DNA of 64,000 bases from the NCBI GenBank assembly GCA_003229305.1, contig QIDH01000058.1:1-64000 (forward strand), read 5' to 3'. Shown here one piece after another: positions 49,239 through 59,100 of this stretch; positions within the stretch are counted from its first letter, which is position 1, and each line of letters begins with the position of its first letter. The stretch comes from Acidimicrobiia bacterium (GTDB taxonomy: Bacteria > Actinomycetota > Acidimicrobiia > Spongiisociales > Spongiisociaceae). The position numbers and the translations under genes are program-made. The notes under the pieces were generated by a model. The model was not told the DNA's origin. It saw nothing but the letters and a program-made list of their open reading frames with translations, and ran no database searches.

Positions 49239-50736
49239 CAGTTCCCCCTTCGGGTTCGTCGTCCCCGCCGTGTTGGGCATCGGGGTCGGTGTCGTCAGAA
49301 ACGTCATGTGGCTCCTTCAAAGCTGGCTCACCCTCTTGAGCTTCCAACCCGTTGTCGGCTTCAACATCACCAGATCCGCCCCCACCGTCTCCCGGTTCTT
49401 CTACACCGCCTTCTTCATCAGCGGAGTCGAATTCGAGGTCGAACGATTTCCCGTTCTCGTCGATAGGAACGGCGCTTTGCAAAATTGCGGCAAGTGCCTT
49501 CCGCCTAAGGATATCACCGACTATTCGCTTCTCCTGCACACTCTCGGAGAGGCGTTCTCGAAGCTCGCCCGCGCTCTCGTCCGTCTGCGTGGCCAGGGCC
49601 TCATACATGGCATCGACCTCTCCATCGTCGAGGCTGAGTGTCTCCGCTTCCGCAACGGCGTCGAGCAGGACATCGGTCTGAACGCTGCGGGTCGCCTGCG
49701 CCTTCAGGTCATCGAGGAAGGCCTCTTGGGTTTGCCCACTCAGTTCCAGGTAGTCCGAGAATTCGATTCCTGATTCGGATAGCTGATGGCTGAAACGATG
49801 AAACGTCCCTTCCATTTCGTTGTCGACGACTGCTTCTGGAATCTCGATATCCATTTCATCGAGAAGATCGCCGACCACCTTGGATTGGAACGCTTCCCTG
49901 ACGGAGTTGAGCCGCATCCCGTCAAGGCGCTCGATCAGCTCACCCCGGATCTCTTCAACCGTCTCGAACTCGGTGAAGTCTGACACCCACTCATCGTTCA
50001 ACTCAGGAAGCTTCTTCTCCTTCACTTCCTTGATCAGAACCTGCATGGACACTTCCGTACCGCCGAGTTCACCGAACCCCGCAGGCAAGGTGGTCTCGAA
50101 TTTCTCGATGTCGCCTGCCGAGCGGCCGAGCGTCTTGCCATCGAGCCCCTCGATGAAGCTGTTGCTCCCCACTTCGTACAGCAGGTCGGACGCCGAGGCA
50201 GCTTCCAGCGGCTGCCCATCCTTGGTGGCACTCAGATTGACTGCAACGAAATCGCCGTCGACCGAGGGGCGTGAAACAGTATCCAGCTCTGCGAACTGGT
50301 CTCGAAGTTTGTCCAGCTGCTCCTGGATGGCCTCTTCCGGCAGGTCCGGATTCTCAACCTCAAACTCACGGCCAGAGTATTCCGGGACGGTCTCGAGGGT
50401 CGGCCACATCGTGACCTTGACCTCGACCTCGAGGCCAGATTCGATATCTCTGAGCTCCTCGACCGAGGGGGGCACAGCCGGTGTCAGATTCACTTCGGCG
50501 AGCGCTTCGGTGACGATGTCCGGCAACAATTCCTCGATGGCCTCGGCCCTGACCCGTTCGACTCCAACAGACGCCTCGACAATCCTGCGTGGCGCCTTTC
50601 CAGGACGGAAGCCCTTGATCTTGAGCTCGCGCGAGATTCGCCTCGCCGCCCGGCCTTTGGCAGCCTCGAGATCCGCCTCAGCGAATTGCAAGGTCAGCAG
50701 TTTTTCGAAAGGACCTAGGTCCTGCATCGTGCTCAT
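49228..50736 (-). CDS. tig: Trigger factor with long acidic C-terminal extension
   Basis: [23 protein letters not shown]; PPIase region; acidic Gly/Glu/Asp tail. Confidence 0.95.
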   Translation of the reverse strand: MSTMQDLGPFEKLLTLQFAEADLEAAKGRAARRISRELKIKGFRPGKAPRRIVEASVGVERVRAEAIEELLPDIVTEALAEVNLTPAVPPSVEELRDIESGLEVEVKVTMWPTLETVPEYSGREFEVENPDLPEEAIQEQLDKLRDQFAELDTVSRPSVDGDFVAVNLSATKDGQPLEAASASDLLYEVGSNSFIEGLDGKTLGRSAGDIEKFETTLPAGFGELGGTEVSMQVLIKEVKEKKLPELNDEWVSDFTEFETVEEIRGELIERLDGMRLNSVREAFQSKVVGDLLDEMDIEIPEAVVDNEMEGTFHRFSHQLSESGIEFSDYLELSGQTQEAFLDDLKAQATRSVQTDVLLDAVAEAETLSLDDGEVDAMYEALATQTDESAGELRERLSESVQEKRIVGDILRRKALAAILQSAVPIDENGKSFDLEFDSADEEGGVEEPGDGGGGSGDVEADNGLEAQEGEPALKEPHDVSDDTDPDAQHGGDDEPEGGTDAS

Positions 50737-50894
50737 CGCACCCCTTCGGCTACTTCCTTGCCTTCAGCAAGGCTCAAATATGGCGATCTGCTTCCCGTAG
50801 TCGGTGGATCCACCGCAAAACGCGCGCAAAGGCTGCTGCCACATTCGACGCGCAGATGGTGCGGAGCGACGCACCGCTCCATCCACTACCTTCG

Positions 50895-50970
50895 GGTGAC
50901 CGAGGGGATTTGAACCCCCGACCTCCTGGACCACAACCAGGCGCTCTAACCAAACTGAGCTACGGCCACC
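50895..50970 (-). tRNA. tRNA-His(GTG)
   Basis: Cloverleaf; anticodon loop TTGTGGT between CCTGG/CCAGG. Confidence 0.97.
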
Positions 50971-51040
50971 ATGCGCGGAGGGCCAGGCTTTCGGCTTTCG
51001 CCGCAAGCTCGGCCCAGGCCGCAATCGGGATTCGCTCCCG

Positions 51041-51113
51041 CGCCCCCGGGAGGATTCGAACCTCCGGCCAAGAGCTTAGAAGGCTCCTGCTCTGTCCACT
51101 GAGCTACGGGGGC
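51041..51113 (-). tRNA. tRNA-Arg(TCT)
   Basis: Cloverleaf; anticodon loop CTTCTAA. Confidence 0.97.
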
Positions 51114-51149
51114 AGACCCCAAAAACGAGACGACCACCGGCCGCCTGCG

Positions 51150-51220
<71 letters not shown>

Positions 51221-51297
51221 ATGGTCGACCATTCTAACCCTGACACACCGGGCAGAGATCGGAGATCAGCCCTTTCGTGTCGTGTCGGGCGCCGTCG

Positions 51298-52083
51298 TCA
51301 GCGCTTCTTGATTTGCTGCAGATAACGCTCCGCCGAGGCTCTGCCTTCCGGGTCGTTCAGCCCGGCCATCAACCCGTCTGCGTCTGCCCAGGACCGCGTT
51401 GAGCCAACCATCTGTTCGGTAACCGCGTTGACATGCCGCTTCGTCGCCAGCAGCGCCAGTCTCGGTTTGCCTACCAGGGCGGCTGCCAGATCATCGACTG
51501 CAACGTCGAGATCTGCCGCGTTCACGACCGAATTGAGGAATCCGGCTGCCTTCGCCTCGGTGGCGCTGAACGGTCGACAGGTCATAACCAACTCCTTTGT
51601 CAACGCCGGTCCTATCTCTCTCACCAGGCGTGGTATGCCACCCCAGGAGAGCGGGATGCCGAGATCGATTTCCGGGATGGAGAAGTATGTGTCCTCCGCG
51701 GCGAGTCTGAGATCGCAGGCGGCGGCCAGAACTACCCCACCGCCGATACAGTGGCCATGAATTTTGGCTATCGCCACCTGCTGCATATTTTCCACTGCTT
51801 CAGCCATTCGACGGCCGCCGTCTGCAACCCTGCGAGCCTCGGCACCTTGGGGAATCTGCTCAAAGACCGAGACCTCCGCACCCGCCGAGAAAGACTGCCC
51901 GAGGCCGGACACCACCACGATCAGAATCGATTCCTGCGCATCGATCCATAGTGCCGCAGCCTCGATCTCCGCGAGGCTCTCAGGTGAGAGCGGATTTCGT
52001 TTCTCCGGTCGTGCTAGAACGAGGTCGGCCCGCCCCCCATCGACTAGCAATGTGATCGTCCGAAATTCAGGAATTTCCATCAT
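51298..52083 (-). CDS. Enoyl-CoA hydratase/isomerase family protein
   Basis: LARPEKRNPLSPESL, GQSFSAGAEVS, IHGHCIGGGVVLAAACDLRLAAEDTYFSIPEIDLGIPLSWGG. Confidence 0.92.
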   Translation of the reverse strand: MMEIPEFRTITLLVDGGRADLVLARPEKRNPLSPESLAEIEAAALWIDAQESILIVVVSGLGQSFSAGAEVSVFEQIPQGAEARRVADGGRRMAEAVENMQQVAIAKIHGHCIGGGVVLAAACDLRLAAEDTYFSIPEIDLGIPLSWGGIPRLVREIGPALTKELVMTCRPFSATEAKAAGFLNSVVNAADLDVAVDDLAAALVGKPRLALLATKRHVNAVTEQMVGSTRSWADADGLMAGLNDPEGRASAERYLQQIKKR

Positions 52084-52154
52084 CTGACGGTACCAGCGCA
52101 GTGGCAGGGGCCGTGGCTGTGGCTGGCGCCGTGGCTATTAGCATGGTCGCTCAT

Positions 52155-52231
52155 CGGGCTGTGGCGCAGCTTGGCAGCGCGCCTGCTTTGGGAGCAGGAG
52201 GCCGTCGGTTCGAATCCGACCAGCCCGACCA
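52155..52231 (+). tRNA. tRNA-Pro(TGG), CCA encoded
   Basis: CGGGCTGTGGCGCAGC...CCTGCTTTGGGAGCAGG...GGTTCGAATCC...CAGCCCGACCA. Confidence 0.97.
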
Positions 52232-52298
52232 ATTCGGAGTTTTCTGCGCGCTCAGCCCCTTCGCCACGCGCCGTTCCCAGCCGGTAGCCTCGGGGGGT

Positions 52299-53042
52299 AT
52301 GTCCACTCAACTTGTCATCATCTCTGGAGCGTCGAGCGGAATCGGTCGCTCATTGGTCGAGACCTGTCCATATCCGTCTCCGACGATCATCGACCTCTCC
52401 CGTCGGGGCGGCGGGGCCGCAGAGCATCTGTTCGCCGATCTGTCGACTCCGGCCGGGTGGGATACAGCACAGGCCACGTTCGATTCGAGAGTTGCGGGCT
52501 TCGAAGGCGACCGGGTTGTTTTCATCCACAACGCCGGCACCCTCAATCCCATCGGATTCGCGGGAGACGTCGACCAGAGCGCCTATCAAGCGAACGTTCT
52601 TCTCAACAGCGCCGCTCCCCAGATCCTCGGGGATGCATTCTTGAGAGCGGCGGCCAAGACCACGGCTCGCAGTGATCTCGTTCTGATTGGTTCAGGAGCG
52701 GCGACCAAGGCTTATCGAGGCTGGTCGGCATACGGTGCCGGCAAGGCTGCTTCGGCCCAGTGGGCACTCACGGTGGGCCTGGAGCAGGCCGACCAGGCGA
52801 ACGGATCCCACGTCTGGTGGATAGCGCCAGGCTTGGTGGCAACCTCGATGCAGGCAGACGTTCGGATGTCGCAGGAGGACTCGTTCCCAGATGTCGAAAT
52901 GTTCCGCCAACTCCACGAAGACGACGAGTTGGAGGAACCAGGCGTCGTCGCCGCCCGGCTGTGGGCGGTTCTGGAGCAGGATCACCCAAATGGAGCGATC
53001 CTCGACCTTCGCAATCTCGACTGGCAACCAACGGGCGCGTAA
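52299..53042 (+). CDS. Short-chain dehydrogenase/reductase
   Basis: LVIISGASSGIGRSL; FIHNAGTLNP; LIGSGAATKAYRGWSAYGAGKAA; start at ATG 52299. Confidence 0.88.
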   Translation: MSTQLVIISGASSGIGRSLVETCPYPSPTIIDLSRRGGGAAEHLFADLSTPAGWDTAQATFDSRVAGFEGDRVVFIHNAGTLNPIGFAGDVDQSAYQANVLLNSAAPQILGDAFLRAAAKTTARSDLVLIGSGAATKAYRGWSAYGAGKAASAQWALTVGLEQADQANGSHVWWIAPGLVATSMQADVRMSQEDSFPDVEMFRQLHEDDELEEPGVVAARLWAVLEQDHPNGAILDLRNLDWQPTGA

Positions 53043-53079
53043 CCCGGCCAGGGTTCTGCACGTCGCGTGACGGGGCCGA

Positions 53080-53568
53080 TCAGTGCCCGGTAGACACTCC
53101 GGCCCACTTTCTGACCTCTGCTTCCAGGTCTAGTTGATCCACCGGAGCAGCTGAGTCGTATTCACCCCATTGGTCGAGCGGCAACATCCACATGACTTCG
53201 AACTCGTTTCCATCCGGATCGACCCCATAGAGGCTCTTGGTTGCTCCATGGCTCGACTCGCCGGTCAGCGCCCCCAGTTCGGCCAAAGTGCCACGAGCCT
53301 CGACGAGCTGATCGATCGTGTCGACCTGCCATGCGAGGTGATAGAGCCCTACCGATCTTCCAGGCGGACGCTCTGGCACAGGACCGACTCCGAACAAGCC
53401 CAGATCGTGGTGGTTCGACCCCTGGCCCAGCCTCAAGAATGCTGCGTTTGCTCTTGGTTCACGGGCAATCACAGCCATGTCAAAAGCAGAAGTCCAGAAG
53501 CCGATCGACCTGTCGAGGTCGGTCACGAACAGCACGGCATGATTGAGACGGACGGCGGGAATGTTCAT
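53080..53568 (-). CDS. VOC/glyoxalase-family protein
   Basis: VRLNHAVLFVTDLDRSIGFWTSAFDM...GLYHLAWQVDTIDQLVEAR...GVDPDGNEFEVMWM. Confidence 0.9.
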   Translation of the reverse strand: MNIPAVRLNHAVLFVTDLDRSIGFWTSAFDMAVIAREPRANAAFLRLGQGSNHHDLGLFGVGPVPERPPGRSVGLYHLAWQVDTIDQLVEARGTLAELGALTGESSHGATKSLYGVDPDGNEFEVMWMLPLDQWGEYDSAAPVDQLDLEAEVRKWAGVSTGH

Positions 53569-53689
53569 ATCTTGGTCCTGACGGTCGGAAAAGCCACGAA
53601 GCCAACGGGTCCATCTTCGCACCGAGATCCGGCTAGTCGGACGACCCTCGCTCAGAATTCTGCAGGTTGGTCCCTGCTAATCTGTCGCC

Positions 53690-53763
53690 GGGTCGCTAGC
53701 TCAATTTGGCAGAGCAACGGACTCTTAATCCGTAGGTTGTGGGTTCAAGTCCCACGCGACCCA
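53690..53763 (+). tRNA. tRNA-Lys(CTT)
   Basis: GGGTCGCTAGCTCAATTTGGCAGAGCAACGGACTCTTAATCCGTAGGTTGTGGGTTCAAGTCCCACGCGACCCA. Confidence 0.97.
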
Positions 53764-53815
53764 CCGCCGGTTTGGCCCTAGCGGGCCAAGCCCTAACCGA
53801 GTTTGCTTCGCAAGC
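53764..53815 (+). repeat. tRNA-3'-linked hairpin repeat, copy 2
   Basis: CCGCCGGTTTGGCCCTAGCGGGCCAAGCCCTAACCGAGTTTGCTTCGCAAGC. Confidence 0.75.
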
Positions 53816-53914
53816 TCGCCCGCTACACGCCTCCTCAGCTTGAAAGAGATCCCACAACCCACCGCCGGTTTCGTTTCACATGCCCGCAACGACTACGGGT
53901 TATCATGGTCTCTG

Positions 53915-53998
53915 GCGGACGTAGCCGAATTGGTACAGGCGCCAGACTTAGGATCTGGTGGGTTTTTCCCGCTGTGGGTTCGAGTCCCACCGTCCGCA
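53915..53998 (+). tRNA. tRNA-Leu(TAG)
   Basis: Class II tRNA; anticodon loop CTTAGGA between CAGA/TCTG; GCGGACG/CGTCCGC acceptor. Confidence 0.97.
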
Positions 53999-54031
53999 CG
54001 CAAGGTCAGATCGACATGGGCCAATCACCGG

Positions 54032-54613
54032 TCAACGTGAATGCAATGCGTCCGCCAATGCCCTCATCGCCACAGCCCTGTGGCTGATGGCCGACTTCTG
54101 TTCGGCCTTCATCTGAGCAACGGTTACCCCGTCGATCTCGAAGATTGGGTCATATCCGAACCCGTTCGTCCCCCTCGCAATCTCGGCGATGCGACCGACC
54201 AGTGCGCCTTCGACGACCAACTCCCGTCCATCCGGCTCACAAAGCACGACGACCGTCCGGAAGGTCGCTCTACGGTCGGAGACTCCGCGCAACGCATCCA
54301 GCAGCGCAACCACGTTCGACTCATATGTGGCGTCCGGTCCGGAGAATCGAGCGCTGTGAACGCCAGGTGCGCCGTCGAGCGCGTCGACTTCGAGCCCTGT
54401 GTCGTCGGCTATGGCCGCAAGTCCGGTCTCGGACATCACCGCCCTGGCTTTGAGCAGGGCGTTCGCCTCGAGCGTGTCGCCGTCTTCAAGGACGTCTTCC
54501 CAATCCACGTCTCTGACGATCTCGCCGACCAGGTCCAGCTCGGCAAGAACCGACTCGATCTCCGTGACCTTGTCGACATTCTTGGACGCTACGACCGCCC
54601 GCTCGATCCTCAC
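54032..54613 (-). CDS. rdgB: XTP/dITP diphosphatase (RdgB/HAM1)
   Basis: VASKNVDKVTEIESVL...AIADDTGLEVDALDGAPGVHSARFSG...GFGYDPIFEIDG. Confidence 0.95.
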   Translation of the reverse strand: MRIERAVVASKNVDKVTEIESVLAELDLVGEIVRDVDWEDVLEDGDTLEANALLKARAVMSETGLAAIADDTGLEVDALDGAPGVHSARFSGPDATYESNVVALLDALRGVSDRRATFRTVVVLCEPDGRELVVEGALVGRIAEIARGTNGFGYDPIFEIDGVTVAQMKAEQKSAISHRAVAMRALADALHSR

Positions 54614-55320
54614 TACTCGACCAAGGCCTGCTGGGCGGCCCCCAGTTCGGCAATTCCTTCCTCGGCCAGGCCCAACATCTGATCCAGATCTTCACGACTG
54701 AACGGAGCCCCCTCCGCCGTGCCCTGAACTTCAACAAGCAGACCCCTGCCTGTCATGACGACGTTCATGTCGACTTCTGCCGCAGCATCATCGACGTATT
54801 CGAGATCGAGCAAGGTCTCGCCATCGACGATGCCGACGGAGATCGCCGTGACCCGATCGATGATCGGATTGCTTTCCAACACTCCCCTGGCGATCGCGGC
54901 CTCGAACGCATCGTGCATCGCTACCCATGCCCCGGTGATCGCCGCGGTCCGGGTTCCACCGTCGGCTTGGATCACGTCGCAATCGACCCGCATCATCATT
55001 TCGCCCATCTTCTTGAGGTCCACGATCGAGCGCAGCGCTCTGCCGATGAGTCGAGAGATCTCTTTCGATCGGCCGCCGGTGTAGTTGTCTCGTCTTATCC
55101 GGTTGTCGCTCGAGCCCGGCATCATGCCGTACTCCGCTGTGACCCAACCCTTGCCCTCCCTTTCCATCCAACGAGGGACCCGTGAGTCAATTGAAGCTGT
55201 GCAAAGCACTCTCGTCCTGCCGACTTCGATGAGCACAGATCCGGGAGTCATGTCAGTGAACCCCCTGGTCATGCGCACCGCGCGAAGCTCGTCAGGGGCT
55301 CGGTCACGATTGGTCGGCAA
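54613..55320 (-). CDS. rph: Ribonuclease PH
   Basis: GSVLIEVGRTRVLCTASID, GWVTAEYGMMPGSSDNRIRR, DVIQADGGTRTAAITGAWVA. Confidence 0.97.
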   Translation of the reverse strand: MPTNRDRAPDELRAVRMTRGFTDMTPGSVLIEVGRTRVLCTASIDSRVPRWMEREGKGWVTAEYGMMPGSSDNRIRRDNYTGGRSKEISRLIGRALRSIVDLKKMGEMMMRVDCDVIQADGGTRTAAITGAWVAMHDAFEAAIARGVLESNPIIDRVTAISVGIVDGETLLDLEYVDDAAAEVDMNVVMTGRGLLVEVQGTAEGAPFSREDLDQMLGLAEEGIAELGAAQQALVE

Positions 55321-55335
55321 TGGTCCTCCTGGGTT

Positions 55336-56082
55336 TCAGATCTGGATGCGGTTGCCAGGAACCGCCAAACTCACGGTTCCGTCGAAGTATGCCTCGGCTT
55401 CAGAAATCGAGCGATCTCGATCGAATGAAGGACCGATATGGGTCAATACGAGACGACCCGCACCGGCTTGCGTTGCCATCTTGCCGGCCTCCTCCGCGGT
55501 GAGATGGTGGGCATATCCCTTGTCGGCGGCAGGTCCCTGCAACGCAGCTTCGCTGAGAAGGACGTCGACGCCCTCGGAGAGCTCTGTCACCGCCTCGCTT
55601 TCACCGGTGTCTGCGGTATAGACAAAGGAGCGACCCGCCGCCAGCATTCTGACCGCATTCGTCGGCACAGGGTGGTTCGTCCTCTCGAAAGTCAGGTCAA
55701 TCTCGCCGATCCTCACCGCTGAGTCAGGGCCGACTATTCGAAAATCGAAAACCTCTCTGAGTGTTTGCTCAGAGTAGAAGGCCAACCCGACAAAAAGGTC
55801 GTCAAGACCTTCGGGTACGTACACCGGTAGCCCGGCCCGACGTTTCGTGCCATATTTTGCGTAACGGTGGTACGCAATCAGGTCGATGCAGTGGTCGAGG
55901 TGTGAGTGGGACAGGAAGATTGCATCGATGTCGGCAGGCTCGAGCTCTGCGCACAGGGCCATGAATGTGCCGAAGCCTGCGTCCATCCAGATCGAGGTTT
56001 GGCGTTGCCGCACCAGATATCCAGACGTCGGACGCGCCGCAGTCGGATAGGTGCCGTTTGATCCGAGGACAGTGATCTCCAT
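55336..56082 (-). CDS. MBL-fold metallohydrolase (RNase Z-like)
   Basis: MEITVLGSNGTYPTAARPTSGYLV, IFLSHSHLDHCIDL, VYTADTGESEAV. Confidence 0.9.
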   Translation of the reverse strand: MEITVLGSNGTYPTAARPTSGYLVRQRQTSIWMDAGFGTFMALCAELEPADIDAIFLSHSHLDHCIDLIAYHRYAKYGTKRRAGLPVYVPEGLDDLFVGLAFYSEQTLREVFDFRIVGPDSAVRIGEIDLTFERTNHPVPTNAVRMLAAGRSFVYTADTGESEAVTELSEGVDVLLSEAALQGPAADKGYAHHLTAEEAGKMATQAGAGRLVLTHIGPSFDRDRSISEAEAYFDGTVSLAVPGNRIQI

Positions 56083-56118
56083 GTCAGGATCGTAACGCCC
56101 CAGATGGATCAGCCTCGG

Positions 56119-56562
56119 TCACCGAACTCCAAAAACAAGGGCAGCGCCCCCCGAAGAACGTTCGGCGAACTCGAACGCTTGCAATGTCCACCCGTTTTGG
56201 CCGGAGACGCTCCGATCTCGAGATCCGATGAAAGAAACCCACGCTCGATCCGGCCATTCTTCAATATCGACCTTGGACGGCTCTGCCGGTCCATAGGGGT
56301 GGGAATGAAAATACCCTGCCACCTCGTCTCCGCAGGACTCGACCCTGGTGATAACCGAATGAAGCGCGCCCGGTTCCATGACGAAGCGCGACTTGGACCG
56401 GGCAGCGTTTGGCACCGGAAAAAAACCCGACCATTGGCCACCACCATCCCTGGACAACAATCCACAAGCCTCGATGGGGGCGCAGGCGACAGCGTGGTCG
56501 AGCATCGACGCCTCGAGCCATTTTGGAATCTGGATCACGGCGCCAATCGCTCGATGCGCCAT
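56119..56562 (-). CDS. M67-family JAMM/Mov34 metallopeptidase-like protein
   Basis: PIEACGLLS, VAGYFHSHPYGPAEPSKVDI (E...HxH...S..D JAMM order); start is a guess. Confidence 0.78.
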   Translation of the reverse strand: MAHRAIGAVIQIPKWLEASMLDHAVACAPIEACGLLSRDGGGQWSGFFPVPNAARSKSRFVMEPGALHSVITRVESCGDEVAGYFHSHPYGPAEPSKVDIEEWPDRAWVSFIGSRDRSVSGQNGWTLQAFEFAERSSGGAALVFGVR

Positions 56563-57179
56563 CCGTCTCCATCTCTGACGTAGCGGGCGCGGTCGTGCAA
56601 CCGATGAACCCTGCCTTGCCAGAATTCGATGGATTTCGGAAACACCCTGACCCCACCCCAATGGGCCGGCCGCAGAACCGGTCCATCGCCCACTTGTGTG
56701 TCCAGTTCCTCAATCGCCCGCTCCAACTCCAGGCGATCATTGACAACTCGGCTCTGCGGGGAAATAGCAGAGGCCAGCTGTGCCCCTCGCGGCCGGGAAG
56801 CAAAGTAGTCATCCGATTCTCGATCACTCACCATGGCGACCGAACCCTCGACACGAACCTGTCTGTGCAGCTCGCCCCAGACGAAGGTCAGGGCGGCTAT
56901 AGGGTTCGCTCTCAACTGAGTGCCCTTGTCGCTCTGGAGGTTGGTGAAGAACACGAAGCCAGACCGATCGAATCCCTTGAGAAGAATAGCCCTGGCGCTG
57001 ACCACACCCTCTGCGGCAGTCGCCAGCACCATCGTATTCGGCTCCACCACGCCGGCATCCACGGCCGCGGAGAACCAGCTCGAGAATTGGTCGATCGGAT
57101 CAGGTTCCAGTGACGAAAAATCGAGCCCATCGGCCTCGTACTCTGACCGCAACTCGTCAATCGTCGACTTATCTGACAT
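56535..57179 (-). CDS. pdxH: Pyridoxamine 5'-phosphate oxidase
   Basis: AMVLATAAEGVVSARAILLKGFDRSGFVFFTNLQSDKGTQLRANPIAALTFVWGELHRQVRVEGSV...GDGWRIERLAP. Confidence 0.94.
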   Translation of the reverse strand: MSDKSTIDELRSEYEADGLDFSSLEPDPIDQFSSWFSAAVDAGVVEPNTMVLATAAEGVVSARAILLKGFDRSGFVFFTNLQSDKGTQLRANPIAALTFVWGELHRQVRVEGSVAMVSDRESDDYFASRPRGAQLASAISPQSRVVNDRLELERAIEELDTQVGDGPVLRPAHWGGVRVFPKSIEFWQGRVHRLHDRARYVRDGDGWRIERLAP

Positions 57180-57239
57180 CGGGCCACCATACCCCTGCCA
57201 ACCACCAAGACCTCAGGCGAAGACGCGTATCCTCTCCAG

Positions 57240-57626
57240 ATGCAGCGACCTTCTGTCTTCCGCCGGCTCGGATGGGCTCTGGGGATCCGCTGCCCCAACT
57301 GCGGGAGACGCAAGATCTTCAAACGCTGGTTCCGTATGGACAAGCAGTGTGGGAATTGTCACCTGATTTTCGAACGAATGCCGGGATACTGGGTTGGCGC
57401 GATGATCATCAACTTTGCAGTCACCGCTGGGGCGTTCCTTCTGATGTTGATTGTGGGAATGGTGGTCACCTGGCCGGACGTCCCCTGGACGACTCTCACC
57501 TTCGTCGGCCTGGCGATCGGTGCCCTGATGCCGGTTGTCGCCTTCCCTTGGTCCCGGACGATTTTCGCCGCTCTAGAACTCGCAGTTCGTCCGACCGAAC
57601 CGGGCGATTTTGCTTTGGACGACTGA
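57240..57626 (+). CDS. DUF983 membrane protein
   Basis: GWALGIRCPNCGRRKIFKRWFRMDKQCGNCHLIFERMPGYWVGAMIIN. Confidence 0.88.
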   Translation: MQRPSVFRRLGWALGIRCPNCGRRKIFKRWFRMDKQCGNCHLIFERMPGYWVGAMIINFAVTAGAFLLMLIVGMVVTWPDVPWTTLTFVGLAIGALMPVVAFPWSRTIFAALELAVRPTEPGDFALDD

Positions 57627-57654
57627 TGCTCAGGAACCTTGTCACCTGGACCGG

Positions 57655-59100
57655 TCAATCGCGGTGCTCAAGGCACCGGTGGACCCATTCGCACCATTCG
57701 CACCATTGGCCAGGATTGGCAAGGGGTTCCGTTGCGTCTTGCGGATGCAAAGCGGCGATGCGGGCGGCAACTGTCTGAAGCCGTCGGATCGCTCTGCCCA
57801 CTTCTTCGCTGTCAAAGAAATGCCTCTCGCATTCGGGAGGATCATTGCGGAGGTGGTGAAAATGGACGGCGACACCATCTACGTCTCTTCCGGTTTGGTC
57901 CAACGCAGCCCACGCGGACGCGGCATACAGATCCGCCTCGTTGTCGAGGGCCTTGGAGGCGACGCCGGTGCGATGTTCGACGACCGCCGCCACGTTCTCG
58001 GACTCCCATCCGTTCACATCCGTGGCGCACATCATCGTGACTGCGACCGGCTTTGACCGAGTGATGCCGCGAGAGTCGGCCGCCAGGCCGTCGACAACCA
58101 GCGTGACACCGAACTGATACTCAGTGTTGTGGGCAGTCACCGGATGGGCTTCAGATTCCCACAGACGGCCATGTCGATCGAAGAGCGATTGCAGATCGTC
58201 TGCCTCACTTTTCGGGACAGTGTCACACGCCGCCCCGAACACGGCATCAGGATCCTCGGCGAGCAGCGCGGCGGCCACCGCCTCGTGGAAGCTGTTGCCG
58301 AGAGCGAGCCCAGCCGAAGTGGATTCGCCCTCATCTGGGTCGTCCTTCGGGATTGCATACAGGGCAGGCCAAAGGCTCGATCTTTGGCAGCGCTCCAGCG
58401 CGGCCAGACGAGTCTTCGAGATTCGGATCGTCCTGGTCCATCGGCCGATGTCTCCGACACCTCCCTCGATGACCGGATACTGGCCACACCGGGCCGGCCG
58501 GTCGCACGAATAACAGTGCAGACCCGCCACCCTGTTGTGAGGCCGGTCGATGGTCGCGTCCCAGCGCCTTGCTACATCTACCAAAAGCCGTCCTGATGCG
58601 TCCGGATCTGGTCTCGGAATGGTTACACGATCATCTGCGCTCAGTTGCACGTCTACCAGGATTCGTTGCTCTCCTGGCCTGTAGAAGGCGGCAGCTTCGA
58701 GCTCTGTGGTACCGGACCGGCCCGTCTTGATCCGCACTGCTTCCCAGTTCCCACCGTCGTGCACATCGAGCTGGACACCAACCGTGACCTTGGTATTCGT
58801 CTCACGATGATCCCAACGGCCTCCCTCCGGATTCACATCGACGTCTGTGACGCCAGGGTGGTGAAGCCGCCGGTACGCGGTGAACAACTCAACCAGAATC
58901 GCTCTCTGGACCGGGTCCCAGGTTGCGAATATTCGTGACTCGATGTCGGCGACAACCTCGGGCGCCTGGGACGCCCCCGCGTTGTGCCATTCGACTACCG
59001 CCTCGTACACGGCCTTCCATCTATCGAGGTTGGCCGCTCCGAAGGCGCTGCCCGAACCTTTCGCGGCAGGACAGGCCTCTCGAAGTTCGAGTTCGTGCAA
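57655..59100 (-). CDS. Putative tandem, degenerate PD-(D/E)XK (RecB-like) protein with two C-X2-C-X5-C Cys sets
   Basis: First half: IKTGRSG...CYSCDRPARC; second half: SKTRLAALERCQRSSLWP...LALGNSFHEAVAAAL...VVEHRTG...CEWCEWVHRC. Confidence 0.6.
   Translation of the reverse strand: MHELELREACPAAKGSGSAFGAANLDRWKAVYEAVVEWHNAGASQAPEVVADIESRIFATWDPVQRAILVELFTAYRRLHHPGVTDVDVNPEGGRWDHRETNTKVTVGVQLDVHDGGNWEAVRIKTGRSGTTELEAAAFYRPGEQRILVDVQLSADDRVTIPRPDPDASGRLLVDVARRWDATIDRPHNRVAGLHCYSCDRPARCGQYPVIEGGVGDIGRWTRTIRISKTRLAALERCQRSSLWPALYAIPKDDPDEGESTSAGLALGNSFHEAVAAALLAEDPDAVFGAACDTVPKSEADDLQSLFDRHGRLWESEAHPVTAHNTEYQFGVTLVVDGLAADSRGITRSKPVAVTMMCATDVNGWESENVAAVVEHRTGVASKALDNEADLYAASAWAALDQTGRDVDGVAVHFHHLRNDPPECERHFFDSEEVGRAIRRLQTVAARIAALHPQDATEPLANPGQWCEWCEWVHRCLEHRD

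Noticed and set aside
57655-59100. Cas4 identity for the Cys-containing PD-(D/E)XK-like protein
   Set aside because: No cas1/cas2 or array nearby and active-site residues appear degenerate; kept only as a superfamily-level suggestion.
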